Source of the DNA: Isoetes taiwanensis
Lineage: Eukaryota > Streptophyta > Lycopodiopsida > Isoetales > Isoetaceae
NCBI GenBank assembly: GCA_021234155.1
Contig: JAJEKV010000046.1
Span: 4,194,665 to 4,258,664, forward strand
Direction: 5' to 3'
Length of the DNA: 64,000 bases
Position 1 is the stretch's first letter. Each line of letters opens with the position of its first letter. The position numbers were made by a program, and so were the translations under genes. Below the pieces are notes generated by a model. That model searched no databases and was not told the DNA's origin. It saw only the letters and a program-made list of their open reading frames with translations. This document shows positions 20,414 to 31,539 of this stretch, one piece after another.

Positions 20414-23400
20414 CTACCTCCTACTGTGGCTTCGTTTTAATCCAGGGGACCGTCCAGTCCCATCGACAGTTGTCATTTTCGCATCAACTTTCTCCTCCTT
20501 TGCATTTGGTGCACTAGCCTTTAATCTACGCAACATACCTTCTGCATATCGCTCCCATAAATGCTCCTTTTCTCGCCTAGGCGTCTTCCCATATCTGGAA
20601 TCTGCTTTCAATAATTTTCGTGCCTCTGACCATGATGCCAGGACGTTCCTACCTTCATTCTGATGTTTGGCCACCACTTCTGGAGTAAATATCTCTGCAA
20701 GCAGGGCTTTATACTCCCGTACGTAATGCTAAAACATGACAATAATAAGATAACAGAAATAATGAAACATATCAATCCTTAAGAATGATCGAAATCAGTA
20801 CCTCAAAAAGGTCACGAACATGATCCCGAAAAAGTCTCTCTCTATCTGTCAAATCTAATTCTGGGTTTGCGCCTCGTCCAGAAGGGTCCTTCTCCAATTT
20901 TGACCTGCTTTCAGTCCAAGATGCCTGCAAAATTCCAGCATTAGTGATGAAATTTCAATCATAAGAGCTGACAAAACACTTACCTCCGCATCTTTGATTT
21001 TCTCGGTTAATAAAGCCTGATATGCGCCAACAGCATCCTTTCGACGGGCTTTTGCCTTCATCCTCTCTAATTCTTGCTCTTCACGCTCTTTTCTCTTCCG
21101 CATTTCACGCTCTCTCTCCCTTTGCTTTTCCTGCATACTAGTGGTCAGACTCCAAGAGGAAAAATACATGTAAGAATAGTGGTTCTCACTTCTTCCTCTC
21201 TTTTCACTCTAGCAGCCCTCTCAGCTTCTTGCTCTACAGCTCGAATCTGTGCAACATAAGCATTAAAAAGGCCCTCCCTTTCCTCATGTTTAATCGCCCT
21301 ATATCTCGAATCATGGCGTAGCACTTCCTTAACCTGCAAAATTGAAAAGCTTAGGGGTCTGGCATTCCTCCACATAAAGATAAGTTGACTATATAATCTG
21401 CTTCCTTCCTAGGTCTAATAAGATGAACTTCAATAAATGTAACTAGAACGCATTTCAATCCAACCTTGCATCAACGAAAATAACCGTACTTTTGACCAGC
21501 GACTGCTTGCATTGATATCAGTCTTCTCCTGAAGCATTGACTGAAATTCTGATACAGCAGCAGCATGCAGCACTCTGCACCTTTCTTCTTCTGCTCTACG
21601 CAATGGCAAGACTCTGCACACAGTTGAAACTCTCTTGCATTTTAAGATCCTCGTTAACGAGTTCAACTATAGGAAAAACAATATGTGCGCTAACTACAGT
21701 CTACAGTTCTACAGATTATAAGCAGTATAACCTCTCATTAAGCAGGGCCTCCCTATCCTTCCGATCGAGTGCCTCAAACCGTGGATCATGGGCCCATGCT
21801 TTTGCAAAATTTTCATATGTTGTGCTGTGAGTAATATCCTACAACAAAATGGGATGCTTAATAAGCAGAATCAGTAATCCCATTCCTATTTCAAAGCTAA
21901 AAGATACTTTTATAGCTTCCTCCAATATTTGCTTAAACCCTTCAATAGCCGCCTTCTGTGCAGCCCTCTTCTCTTTGCGTTCCTCTTCAGCACGAGTCCG
22001 TACATAGTGATCAAATATGGATCTACGTTCCGTATGACTTGGTATAGCCTGCACAACTAGCAATAGTAAGATCCCATGACTCCCAGGACCAACGTGAAAA
22101 TCGTCTCACAATTACAAATGGACATAAGCTTATTAAATTATTAATGCAGTATATAAATATAAATAAATCCGAAAAAAAATATTGACAAGGGAATGAACCT
22201 TGAAACGAGGATCAAATATAATTCTTGGAAGCTCCTTTTCCCATTTTGAAAAAGGTGCGACACCCTTTTCCTTCAACATCTCCTTTAAATAGATACAAGC
22301 ATCATATCAATTCATAGTAATCAATGTTCGGGAAAGTTACCAATCCAATGTGAAACATCTAAAAAATAGCAGACAATTGGTGAAAACCGCTACCTTAAAT
22401 TGAGCAACACGTTCCTCTTTTGTGGGGGCTTCCTCCTCACTGTCAGAATACTCTGAAGATGATGCATCACCATTCCCTTTGGGTTTTTCTTTGCTGGCGT
22501 CTACAGTACCATTACCAGCATCAGTACTTGTACCATTCCCAGCAGTAGTTACATTTGAATTGTTGGGAATGGTGGGCATAGATGAAAGAGATCCTGGATC
22601 TTGTAATTTCTTCTTGATTAAATCCAAACTAGCAGAAACTACGCTTTTATAGCCCAAAGATTCGCGACCACCGGAAACTGCAGCAGGCACATTCAGAGTA
22701 AATGATACTGTGCTTTTCTCAGCTCCTGGAGCAGCAGACACAGATTCAGCAATAGCCCTTTGCTCTTCATGTTGCTTCCTGCGCATTTCTTGAATCTCAA
22801 TAGGAACTTGCCAGCTTGTTACCTGCAAATTTTCTAATATTTTAATATGAAGACAAATACTATCAAAATTTAGATTCTATAACCAAGCATGCAGAGGGTT
22901 GGTTAGAAATGAAGAAACGGGAAAATAAAAGGTGGGCATAGCTTTGTTTGCTCAACTACTCGTCCTTTTTTATTCATATGTCAGTCCAATGAGAAATCCA
23001 AGAATTTTAAAATGCAAATGCGTGATGCAAATAATTGTAAATGCAAAACAAGACTAAAAGATCCAGCAAGTGTACTCTGCCAAGGACAATCCTAGTTGTC
23101 TGGCCACATATCTTCTTATCCCACTATATTAGATCACCAGCAAATTGTATTATCTGTCTTAATAGTGTCACCAGTCTTGACGGCAGGTATACAAAAGAGA
23201 TGTTTTAAGGGACAATCAGAACTTTCCTTTGCGCAGCAAAGAAATTTGGCCAGTTTCCACACCTATATGAAAAATGTCCCACCTTTTCCTTAATGTAACT
23301 TCAGACACAGCAAGAATACTTCATCTTGAAGACTGGAAGAAAGTTCCCTTCATTTTGAAGAATTTTGAAACTTCAAGGTCTCACCTTTATGCAGTCAATT

Positions 23401-25402
23401 GTTCTTAAAAGCTGCTGAGTAATCATCAAGCCTTGTGCTTAAAAATATCACAGCGACGCTTTAACTGCATTTCTCTGTATAAGTTGGTTGTTCAGACGCT
23501 CAGTTACAGAAACAAATCTCTCAATGAACCATTAATATTATCATCTTATCATAAATACTCGAAGGTATCACCTGACCCCGAAGGAAGTGGGAACTCTGCA
23601 CAAGAACTTCTTACAGGAATGAAACAATCTGTAGCTATTACAGCGCCATATAAACTTGCATATGTTGAAGCAATCAGTTAAATGCATCTAAACAAAGAAA
23701 TATGGCCCAAACAAATAAATGGAAGTGCTGAAATATCAACTCGAAATACTGGGTAGACTTAATGCAACACGCAAAAGTGGAGTTAGGAAAAGCTTGTAGT
23801 GTCAGTTACTTGTTAAAAGAAAAGTGGTGCATTAACTTAAAGAATTGAGTTTATCGACAACCCAGCCAAGCCAAGAGAAACATGTATGTTTTGTAACATT
23901 AGCCACAAAGGCAAACCTGAGAAACTGTATTGTAATAATATCTCTTGCCATCATTCGTTGTCACCAATGCCCAGTCGGTTCCCACCAAACGTTCCCTGTA
24001 AAACACGTTAGTAACTGACAGCTCGCAAAAATGCAGTGTCCAAGACCACTTCAATCAAACTAGAGAACTCATCTTACCAAGCAACTGCAGTTGGCTGAGA
24101 TGCTACTTTATCGGGCTGTCAAACCAAAATATGAACACTAAGCATTCCATTATTGAACAAGGTGAGAAACATGTTTGTAATTGATCATACCTCGCCTTTA
24201 AATCCAGCAGGCCTCTGATATGTAGACAGACCAGTAATAGAATTGTAATAATAAATTGTACCATCCTCAGTTTTGTGCGCAGTCCACGAATCTAAGTCAG
24301 CCACATCATTTGCTGAATCGTCTTCAACTCTTGTATGTGCTGGTACTGATGACATTAGTAAGTCATCAGATTCATCCAAGAGATCTTTTGCTGGACCAGC
24401 GGGTGCCCCAGTTATATTTGGCATCTGTTCTGACCAAGGTCGTAAAGAGTTGCCAGCACCCGTTACTACTTCTCCTGGCACACCTGGAGGTCCCAAGTTT
24501 CCTTGGGTTCCTAACGACCGGTAGCCAACACCACTCGTAGTTTGGGTCTGTGTTGCACTAGATGTTCCATCCTGTGAATTTGCTGCCTGCTGTGTTACTG
24601 AAAACTGCATGGTAAATGATGGAGGATACATAGGAAATGGCATCCGCGGTGGAGCCATCCATGAACCCTGTGGATTAACTACCGGGGGTGCAGCAGGAAA
24701 AGAGGAATAAGAAGACTGTGCATTTCCTATTGCTTGGGGAACACTTGGAGGACCAGAGATAGTAGTAAGCATAGTAGGTCGTCCCGGAAGATCTCCAGAT
24801 GGCCTGCCACCAACAGGCATTGACATAGTTCCAGGAGCTCCTAAGCCTGGGGGTGAACGAAAAGCAACACCCGTTACAAAGCCAGAACCAGGTTGTGAAG
24901 ATGGAACGTTGAGAGATGCAGGTGGCATGCTTAACGGGGGCAGGCTACCAGAAGAAGGCAACAAATTAGGAGGTGGCATATAAGGGCGAGCAGGGGAAGG
25001 CAATAGACTCGGTTGACCAGATGTGGATTGAGAAGGGGAACAAACGTTAGGACCGTGCTGTCCAGGTACAGAGGTAGCGGAGGTGGGCTGGCTTGAAGGC
25101 AGAATGTTAGGATTGGTTTGAGTATTAGCAAGATGAGGTAAAGGAGCCTGGCAAGACAGACCGGGCCATGACTGACTGGGAGCTGAATGCATGGGAGGGG
25201 GAAGGTTAGTGCCAGGTTGGCAAGAAGTTGATACGCCAGGACTAGAATGACCAGGGGATTGTGGAGGGTGAGACTGTGCAGAGGATGATGTATTTGTACC
25301 AAGCTGAATTGGTGTTGAAGGTACATGCCCAGTATTGTGGCCGGCATGGCTAAAAGCTGAACTCTGACAAGGTTGACCAGGTGGTAGAGGTGGACTTGCC
25401 AT
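20414..25402 (-). CDS. PRP40C: Pre-mRNA-processing protein 40C homologue (TCERG1/CA150-like), 12 coding exons
   Basis: This is a nuclear WW/FF-domain protein that couples splicing factors to the RNA polymerase II C-terminal tail. Coding exons (minus): 24191-25402, 24078-24115, 23917-23995, 22394-22822, 22199-22282, 21908-22048, 21732-21838, 21490-21613, 21190-21333, 20984-21130, 20802-20924 and 20414-20728. All junctions have GT-AG ends and keep frame, giving 980 residues. Residues 1-365 are Pro/Ser/Gly-rich. WW1 (about 374-402) has LDSWTAHKTEDG, YYYN and STYQRP. WW2 is split across exons 3/4 (TDWALVTT, YYYN, TSWQVP). Five FF domains follow (such as WEKELPRIIFDPRF and WSEARKLLKADSRY), with a Glu/Arg coiled coil between FF3 and FF4 and a basic C-terminus (LKRSHSRR). 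The start ATG lies two codons into an exon preceded by a good acceptor, so a 5' UTR exon is expected upstream. Arabidopsis PRP40C is shorter, mainly in the N-terminal region. Confidence 0.92.
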
Positions 25403-25405
25403 AAC

Positions 25406-26780
25406 CTGCATCAAAAGAGAAGCATATCTAGTCACTTCGTGCTAGAAACTGCAGACTAAGACAAATGGATAATAGCAATTCAAAACAAGGGAAATGACCA
25501 TGCCTTCAATTGGGAATGTGTCAGCCACATCTAAGACATCAGTTATGTCTTTTCATTGTTCTTAGCATTGTCCAGTCTAGGCTCTCCTCAGCAGCTAACG
25601 GATAGATCTTTTGTCTTTGTCAATGAGGTGAAACTAATACCAAATCAGCAATTAGTAGATGGCAACTCAAAATAACAAGTTCAAAATGAAACATAACAAA
25701 ATAGTTTCCATGTTTCCGTTCTTTTGCATACAGCCATCAAGTATTGAAAGAGGCCTATAATCCTGATGCCTTGTCTACAAACAAGTGATAAAAACTGTGC
25801 TTCACCAAGAATTTTCTATGTGGCTTTCATCTGGAAACATTAACCGTTATAAGCATAGCAGTTGTGAGCATACCAGTTCTGAGATTAACCGTTCTGAGCA
25901 TACCAATTATGAGCATCCAAGCAGAGAACTAAGAGATTTGCACTATGTCCTTATAGAAGCAAGGCAATGTACTGAAAGGAACTGCAAAAGGCTGAAATTC
26001 TATAACTCCTACTCTATTTTTCACAATGAAGACATTTACAATAACAAACCACTCCCGGCTGTTTTCATTGTCTCCCTCAAAGAGCAAAGCCCAACTCAAA
26101 TTCACCTACAATCGACATTTCCTTCCCACCAACTCTGCCAGCAACTAGCCCAAGAACGAAGTACCGGAAACTACTTCACATCCGGCCAAGTCAAAATTGA
26201 TGCTGATATTTGCTTCACCAAGATGGGGAAGTACACACTTTTTGTTTCCATAAACGACTCATCAAATCAACAATATTGGCGCCATGACGAGCATCGAGAA
26301 ACCAAAAAAGAAATAGAAAGAATAATAATCACCAGAGTTGCCCGCGCCATCGCCGTGGTTGTTCCTTGCCCTAAATGCCATCTCCATTTTCGTGACAACG
26401 TGGAGCCAATATTCCACTAAAATCCACGTGTCAAGAGATGAGTCGCGAACTGATAGGAATGATACTAGTGCGAACTCAACCCTTATCAAAAATTGGATGG
26501 CGGATTAAGATGGATCTAGGGATTCCACTGGGTATGCGTGATGCAATGCTATCAATCAATAGAATTCCAGCAGATAGTAGGACCAGATTGCATAGTTTCA
26601 CAATTTTAAACTTAATTCAATCTAGAAGCGCTTCAATTCAGAATTTATTCAAAATCTATTTTGCACATGCTCTTAATGTGCATCCCATTCTGCTTTACCC
26701 TGAACTCAAGTGACAAGAAAGTATCGGAGGAGATGTCATTTAGCAAATAAAATGTTTTAAATTCCTTCAAGAGGCAGATG
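25406..26780. other. 5' leader intron/promoter region of the PRP40C homologue
   Basis: An acceptor (TGCAG at 25406-25410, minus) precedes the first coding exon, so the transcript must begin further right, plausibly near 26.2-26.5 kb where the minus strand is less AT-rich. A 211-codon plus-strand ORF (25785-26420) includes imperfect GAGCATACCA-type repeats near 25.85-25.92 kb and shows no domain. I treat it as chance within the intron/leader. Confidence 0.35.
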
Positions 26781-26794
26781 CAATCTACAGCAGT

Positions 26795-27057
26795 AATTAT
26801 CGAAATCGGTTATTTGTACCATTCTAAACAATCAATTGCCAGTCATTAGATTCTACAAAAGCCCCAATCAAAATCCCATTACCCTGCTTGGTTAAGCGGC
26901 GGATCAAATTCTTTGTATTTGTGGTGCTCCCCAGCGTGATAATTATCAAATTCGGTTATTTGTACCATTCTAAGCAATCGATTGCCAGTCATTAGATTCA
27001 AGAAAAGCCCCAATCAAGATCCCATTACCCTGCTTGGTGAACAGCTCGGATCAAATT
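26795..27057 (+). repeat. Direct duplication of about 116 bp
   Basis: The segments 26795-26910 and 26941-27057 are about 90% identical by eye. Both start with AATTATC..A and run through CGGTTATTTGTACCATTCTAA to CCCATTACCCTGCTTGGT. A spacer of about 30 bases separates them. No coding sequence is evident. Confidence 0.7.
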
Positions 27058-27399
27058 GCTCATCTGAACAATTTCTCAGACTCAAGAAAAGTTGTTTCAG
27101 TGGTAAACATCTAATCTTTGTTGACAAATCTTTAGGAATGGTAAATAATGTGGAAATGGTTTGATTCTATTACATTTGATGCTTTTATATTGAGGACAAT
27201 AAAATGTAGCAGGTGTGGAGGATTGCATTCCATCTCGCTTTGATTCATCTCTTTATTAGTGTGATATTTCAAGCTAGAAATTTTTGGGCTTGGCATCATC
27301 AGAAAGTACAGCGCAGTCATATTTGGTCGTGCAAGTTCAGTAGTTGATGCTAACAAGTTAAGCATTTGGTACTATGTTTGCAGGAAACAGCTGCCAGTT

Positions 27400-28278
27400 A
27401 GCAAATTATGCTAACAGGTTATATTGGTACTATGTTTCGCAAACAGCAAATTGAAGCAGCAAAGGCCAGGTGTGAGCACTTTAGTGTCATTACATTCTTG
27501 TCATCAATGCTGGTTTCCAAGGAAAAGGAACTTTTGGAGGCGACAATAGTATACAAGAGTATGGAGGAAATTCACAAAGGGATAATTGCTAATGACCATT
27601 GCAATTACATAGTGCTCAATACTTTTTCTTTTTGCATTCATCATTCTTTTTATTTATAAATAGGCAGAAGACGAAGAACATGGACTCCAACCAAGGCTGG
27701 AGAAGTTGAAAGAAATAGCTTCATCTCTAAGTAAGATGTCTAGACTGCATTTCAACCTTCCGTTTTTAAAGCATCCAAAATGCTCTTCCGTAGCATTTGC
27801 AAGTTTACAAAGTTGTTCTTACTATACATATGCCGATGACCCACTTTGTATCTCAGCCATTGTTGCGCATGCATGCACAGTTTTCATCCAATTTGTGCCT
27901 ACATGTGTTTCTCAAAGAGATCAACTTGTCCTTCTTGTGAGAGCCAGATGCCTCATAATTGGTTCAAGTCCATTGGAATTCCATGTAGATCTGCAATGGA
28001 ATCTGCTCCCAATTACAGTGCAGTGCAGTCCATTAAAGAGTCAAGATCCATCATTAAGCACACCTGCTGACTTGGAGGAGCCTGATGTAATTATGCAATC
28101 CATTGGAGATTGCACTTTATTATCTTCCACAAGCTCAAGCTCGAAGAGAGGCAATGCTAAACAAAGTAATAGTTGTAAAAGACTGAAAAGTAAGTTATTC
28201 TTGTGAAGTATAACTACTTTGGTTTTTTCTACTATATGTACTTATTTAGTTTGATAATTTGAATGACGCAGGCTCAAA
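27400..28278 (+). pseudogene. Broken gene with RING-H2 half-motif and coiled-coil exons (upstream part)
   Basis: Exon-like pieces include a charged helical segment (MFRKQQIEAAKAR at about 27.43 kb; EDEEHGLQPRLEKLKEIASSLS at 27.66-27.73 kb after an AG acceptor). In the frame from 27846 there is CMHSFHPIC, ten residues, then CPSC (27870-27938), the exact second half of a RING-H2/NSE1-type zinc finger. The first half is not in the same frame, and the downstream Ser/Lys-rich part (SSTSSSSKRGNAKQ) lies in a third frame, so at least two shifts are present. The next exon is cut by the retro-insert at 28294. RING-H2 proteins are usually E3 ubiquitin ligases, but function here is not claimed. Confidence 0.4.
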
Positions 28279-28293
28279 TTTGGATATTTCAAA
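28279..28293 (+). repeat. Left 15-bp target-site duplication of retro-insert
   Basis: TTTGGATATTTCAAA is repeated exactly at 29218-29232, on the far side of the poly(A)-ended insert. It lies inside exon-like sequence just after an AG acceptor. Confidence 0.9.
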
Positions 28294-29217
28294 CCATATC
28301 TGGTGTAAAGCCAGTATTATTCTCCTGGCTTTACACCAGATATGGTTTGTGCATTAAAAATGCCTTGCTGGTTCTCGTTGCCTAATCTTCCTCCTGATCT
28401 AATGGCTCATCAATTTCTAGTTGCAATTGCAACGGGACTTGGGGTTCATATTTCACATTCCATCATGAATGGTCCAAGAATTTGTGTTTACGTGCGGTGG
28501 ACTCGCCTTTACCCGGATTGTATAGTTGTGAAGAGCGGGCCTTGGTATAAAATTTGGATCTTAAACACGAATGGTCGAATTAGCCCTTATGTTTCCTGAT
28601 AAGGAGGCTTTTGTTAGCTTTCGTCGAGGTACTCGTGCATCTCAGGCATCTGTTTAACATTCTTCCCAGGTTCAAGCTCCCATTGTTACTTTTTCATCTA
28701 TTCATGATCAACCTTTGCCGGTTGCTTTGCATTCCTCGGCTATGGAAGATGCTCTACATACAGTTCCGGTGGTGTCACCCTTAGCACCATCAGTTGCAGT
28801 GATAGGTCCTATTACTCTCCACGATGTTACTTCTGCCTCTCATGCTTCTGAGGTTGTTATGGATGATGGTCCTAATCTTCAGTGTGCTAAAGAGTCATGG
28901 CAACAGGTCAGTTGGAAGAAGGCAGCGAGGAAGAAGTCTGTTATGTCATCTCACGAGGCTATCCTGCCTCGTACTGTTCAGTGGCATGATAATTTGATGT
29001 CTGTTGATGATCATCTAGATGACGCAGAACATGATGATTGTGATGAGGCTATTAAACGCCTCAAGGTGGCACAAGGAGTATGATTATATTCTGTGTATGG
29101 GTGGTTTTGCTTAGTGGACTACTTCGTCCTCTAGGTTTTGAGTCCCATGTCACAGATCCCTTGTATGTATCTTGATTTTCCTTGATAATAGATTGTCTTC
29201 CTTAAAAAAAAAAAAAG
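28294..29217 (+). mobile_element. 5'-truncated poly(A) retro-insert with fold-back 5' end
   Basis: The 924-bp insert is bounded by a perfect 15-bp target duplication and ends in 13 A residues (29204-29216), the hallmarks of L1-type target-primed reverse transcription. Two ORF pieces remain. 28342-28599 contains MPCWFSLPNLPPDLM and VYVRWTR, resembling the DUF4283-like region of plant LINE ORF1. 28715-29083 is an acidic C-terminal part. The first 52 bases form a perfect hairpin: 28294-28314 is the reverse complement of 28325-28345. The insert interrupts an exon of the broken RING/phosphatase-like locus. It lacks the short-repeat tail of the other LINEs here, so it represents a different family or a retrocopy. 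Confidence 0.8.
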
Positions 29218-29480
29218 TTTGGATATTTCAAAGTCTATAGTTGACATTTATAACAAAATTGATGACAATGATGTGCAAGAAATAGATGAAGAATATGAAA
29301 CAACGTTGAAGAATATAGACGAATATGTTTCCAAATTGGACAAATGTGTTGATATTGTGGAGAAAACAATCACAACATCAGTTGGAGAATCTCCTTCTAA
29401 GAATAATTCCAAACAGGTTTCCTCCAACAAACGAGCTCTATCCAAATTAATAACTAAGAAACTAAGGTGATTCTAGTGTG
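29218..29480 (+). pseudogene. Continuation of interrupted exon: acidic coiled-coil segment
   Basis: From the right target duplication the frame reads LDISKSIVDIYNKIDD and continues with Asp/Glu/Lys-rich helical sequence (EYETTLKNIDEYVSKLDKC) to a stop at 29468-29470. The same residues begin before the insert (GSNLDISK across 28272-28293), so the exon was continuous before insertion. No domain name is assigned. Confidence 0.5.
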
Positions 29481-29539
29481 TTTCTTTCTGCCTATTGTAC
29501 TGCTATTTTCAAAAAGGCTAAAGCAGTACCTGATGTGAT

Positions 29540-29989
29540 GGAAGGTGTCCAACTTCATCCATCAAGAAAGGAGGTTCTTGCTGTCATCCAGGGGCAGTTC
29601 AGTTCATGCATTTCATCACCGAACATTTCGTTGTTGGTATATGGTCTTCCAATCACTCAGTGATTAGCTGTCTGAGGTCTTTCATTCCTCAGGCCTTAGT
29701 GGATAAGTTTCTTTTCAAATGGATGGTGCATCCTTTGAAAGTGAATAAAGGAACTTTTTGCCACATCAAAAAACTGACAATAGTTTATGAGAAATATCCT
29801 GAATTTAGCATGAGGACAACTTTGCTGATTGAGCCTTACATGTACGTGAATTTTAAGAATAACGCAGATTCCTGCATCACACCAAGGTCCTTCATGCCTG
29901 ACATAAATGAGGGTGATTACCTGTTGAAGACTATGGTACTTTACTTGGAGAAGCTAATTCCAAAAGTGAACGTAATTGCTTATATATAA
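29540..29989 (+). pseudogene. NIF/FCP1-type HAD phosphatase fragment, degraded
   Basis: In two frames (about 29540-29605, then 29606-29989) the translation follows the plant NLI-interacting-factor-like HAD phosphatase pattern. A PSRKEVLAVIQG block precedes HFVVGIWSS, then LFKW, HIKKLTIVYEKYPEF, TTLLIEPYMYVNF, SCITPRSFMP and a final VLYLEKLIPKVNV. Family members normally have LIDDSP where this copy reads LIEPYM, so catalytic acidic residues are lost. The nucleophile DxDx(T/V) motif is not found upstream. It may belong to the same former gene as the preceding pieces or be a separate relic. Confidence 0.5.
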
Positions 29990-31215
29990 AGATCTGTGCA
30001 TTTTCGAAATCAATATGATGAAAAGAGCACAAAAGTGTTGTGAGGTATTGAAGACCATGGATTTGTCCTAAACTGTTATATGTTTTTTAATATTAGATTC
30101 CTTTTATTGTAATTGGTGTTTGTCAACACCATAAATATTTAAAGAACCTTATAATTATCTGATATGCAGTTTCTGTTATAATGGGCTCAAATATCCCACA
30201 TGCTTTGGTTACAAGCTAGTTCCAGAAGTGAACAACCCTTTGAGAATGTTTATTACTTTTACTATGTCTAACAAACCTTCGAGAGTATAGATGGTGGAGC
30301 AAAATAATGGAGCTCCTAGTATATGCATTAATATTCCTCTAGGTATCAAATTATGCTTTTCAAATTGTCGTTGTTTTTCGCATGTGATATTTGCCTAGAC
30401 AAATAAGACTCTCATCTCGCGCATATCGTAAACAATAATTTTTCTTCTCCAAGCATATTACCATGTCCAATATTTTTGCATTCTAAGACACATCATGAAC
30501 AATCTAGAACCCACCGTGAACATGATGTACGACATTGAGTTGGATTATAAATCTTGCGTTTCTAATGGTAGCTTCAACGCTAAAAATGCATAAAAATATA
30601 GATTTGTATATAATAGCACATGACAAGGCACATAATTGGCCCACATAATCCTTGCCTATAACTCGAGACGGAAAATAAGCATAGAGAGAAAAAAGGGGAG
30701 GGAGAGGGGGAAGCAAAACCTTACTATTTGACCATATTTTTTCACAAGCGTTGAGTTAGAGATTAATTTTGTTTATGGCACAGGTTTGTTTAGGCATCTA
30801 AATTGGAAGTGCAAATTGTTTTGAGAAAATTCCTAGATGCTATCGTCAAATATACTCTATTAACAATTATGTATATTCCTTAAAATTCCATTCAGATTTA
30901 GGGTAACCATATTTATACACATTTGTGACAAAATGTGTAACAATTTTGTAGCATCTAAAAAAGTGCAATCTCTTAGCAAGCATGTCTTTATCTCATAGAG
31001 GTTACAATGATAGGGCCTCAACTTCCTCCTAGATACTATCATCCTATCCAAAATATTATATTTAAATCTATAGATTCTTTAAAATTAAGTGCAGGCTAAC
31101 ACTCTTGAAGTCCTGAACATCTTAAAATATAAAGTCAAGTTCAATGTCTCCTTTAACAGACATTTGTTAAACAATCTGTGGAATTGCTATATTTTCAACC
31201 ATCTCAATTGGAATC
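29990..31215. other. No identifiable gene
   Basis: AT-rich sequence with only short ORFs on both strands. I see no conserved motif, repeat array or RNA gene. Confidence 0.4.
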
Positions 31216-31218
31216 AAT

Positions 31219-31536
31219 TTATTCAATTGGAAGATAAGGATCCCCAATAAGTGTAAACGTACAGAATAATTTGACAATTTGATGACAATAATGCCAGATA
31301 ACTTTTATCGCCATGCGCTCCTCCCTATTCCATAAAACAACATTCCTCTTTAGCATTTTATTAAACATCTCCACACTACCACACTTTCCATACATATCCA
31401 CAAGTGTTGTACCAACAACAATCAGACTCAATATGCCTATCAAGAACACAAGCATAGAGTTGTTTACCCTTTTGCAAAGGCATCTGGGGTGCAACAAGTA
31501 GCAAGTATTAAGATTAAGTAACTTGCAATCAAACAA
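31219..31536 (-). pseudogene. PPR protein fragment, frameshifted
   Basis: The minus-strand ORF contains VGTTLVDMYGKCGSVE followed by MFNKMLKRNVVLWN, the signature of plant PLS-class PPR proteins. The preceding repeat (AKGKQLYACVLDRHIESD) lies in the neighbouring frame, so a shift sits near 31.42 kb. A few residues are missing between GSVE and MF, where the family normally has A..VF. An A/T run borders the piece at 31.53 kb. About two repeats survive. Confidence 0.65.
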
Positions 31537-31539
31537 AAA

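Noticed and set aside
20860-20924. Apparent one-base frameshift in PRP40C exon 11
   Set aside because: On careful recounting the exon (20802-20924) is 123 bases and stays in frame; the first count was my own misreading.
24256-24540. Plus-strand and alternative minus-strand ORFs overlapping the PRP40C first exon
   Set aside because: They are shadows of the Pro/Ser-rich coding exon in other frames.
25785-26420. 211-codon plus-strand ORF
   Set aside because: It lies antisense in the 5' leader/intron of the PRP40C homologue, has repetitive SEHT-type codons from imperfect DNA repeats and no domain. It is most likely chance.
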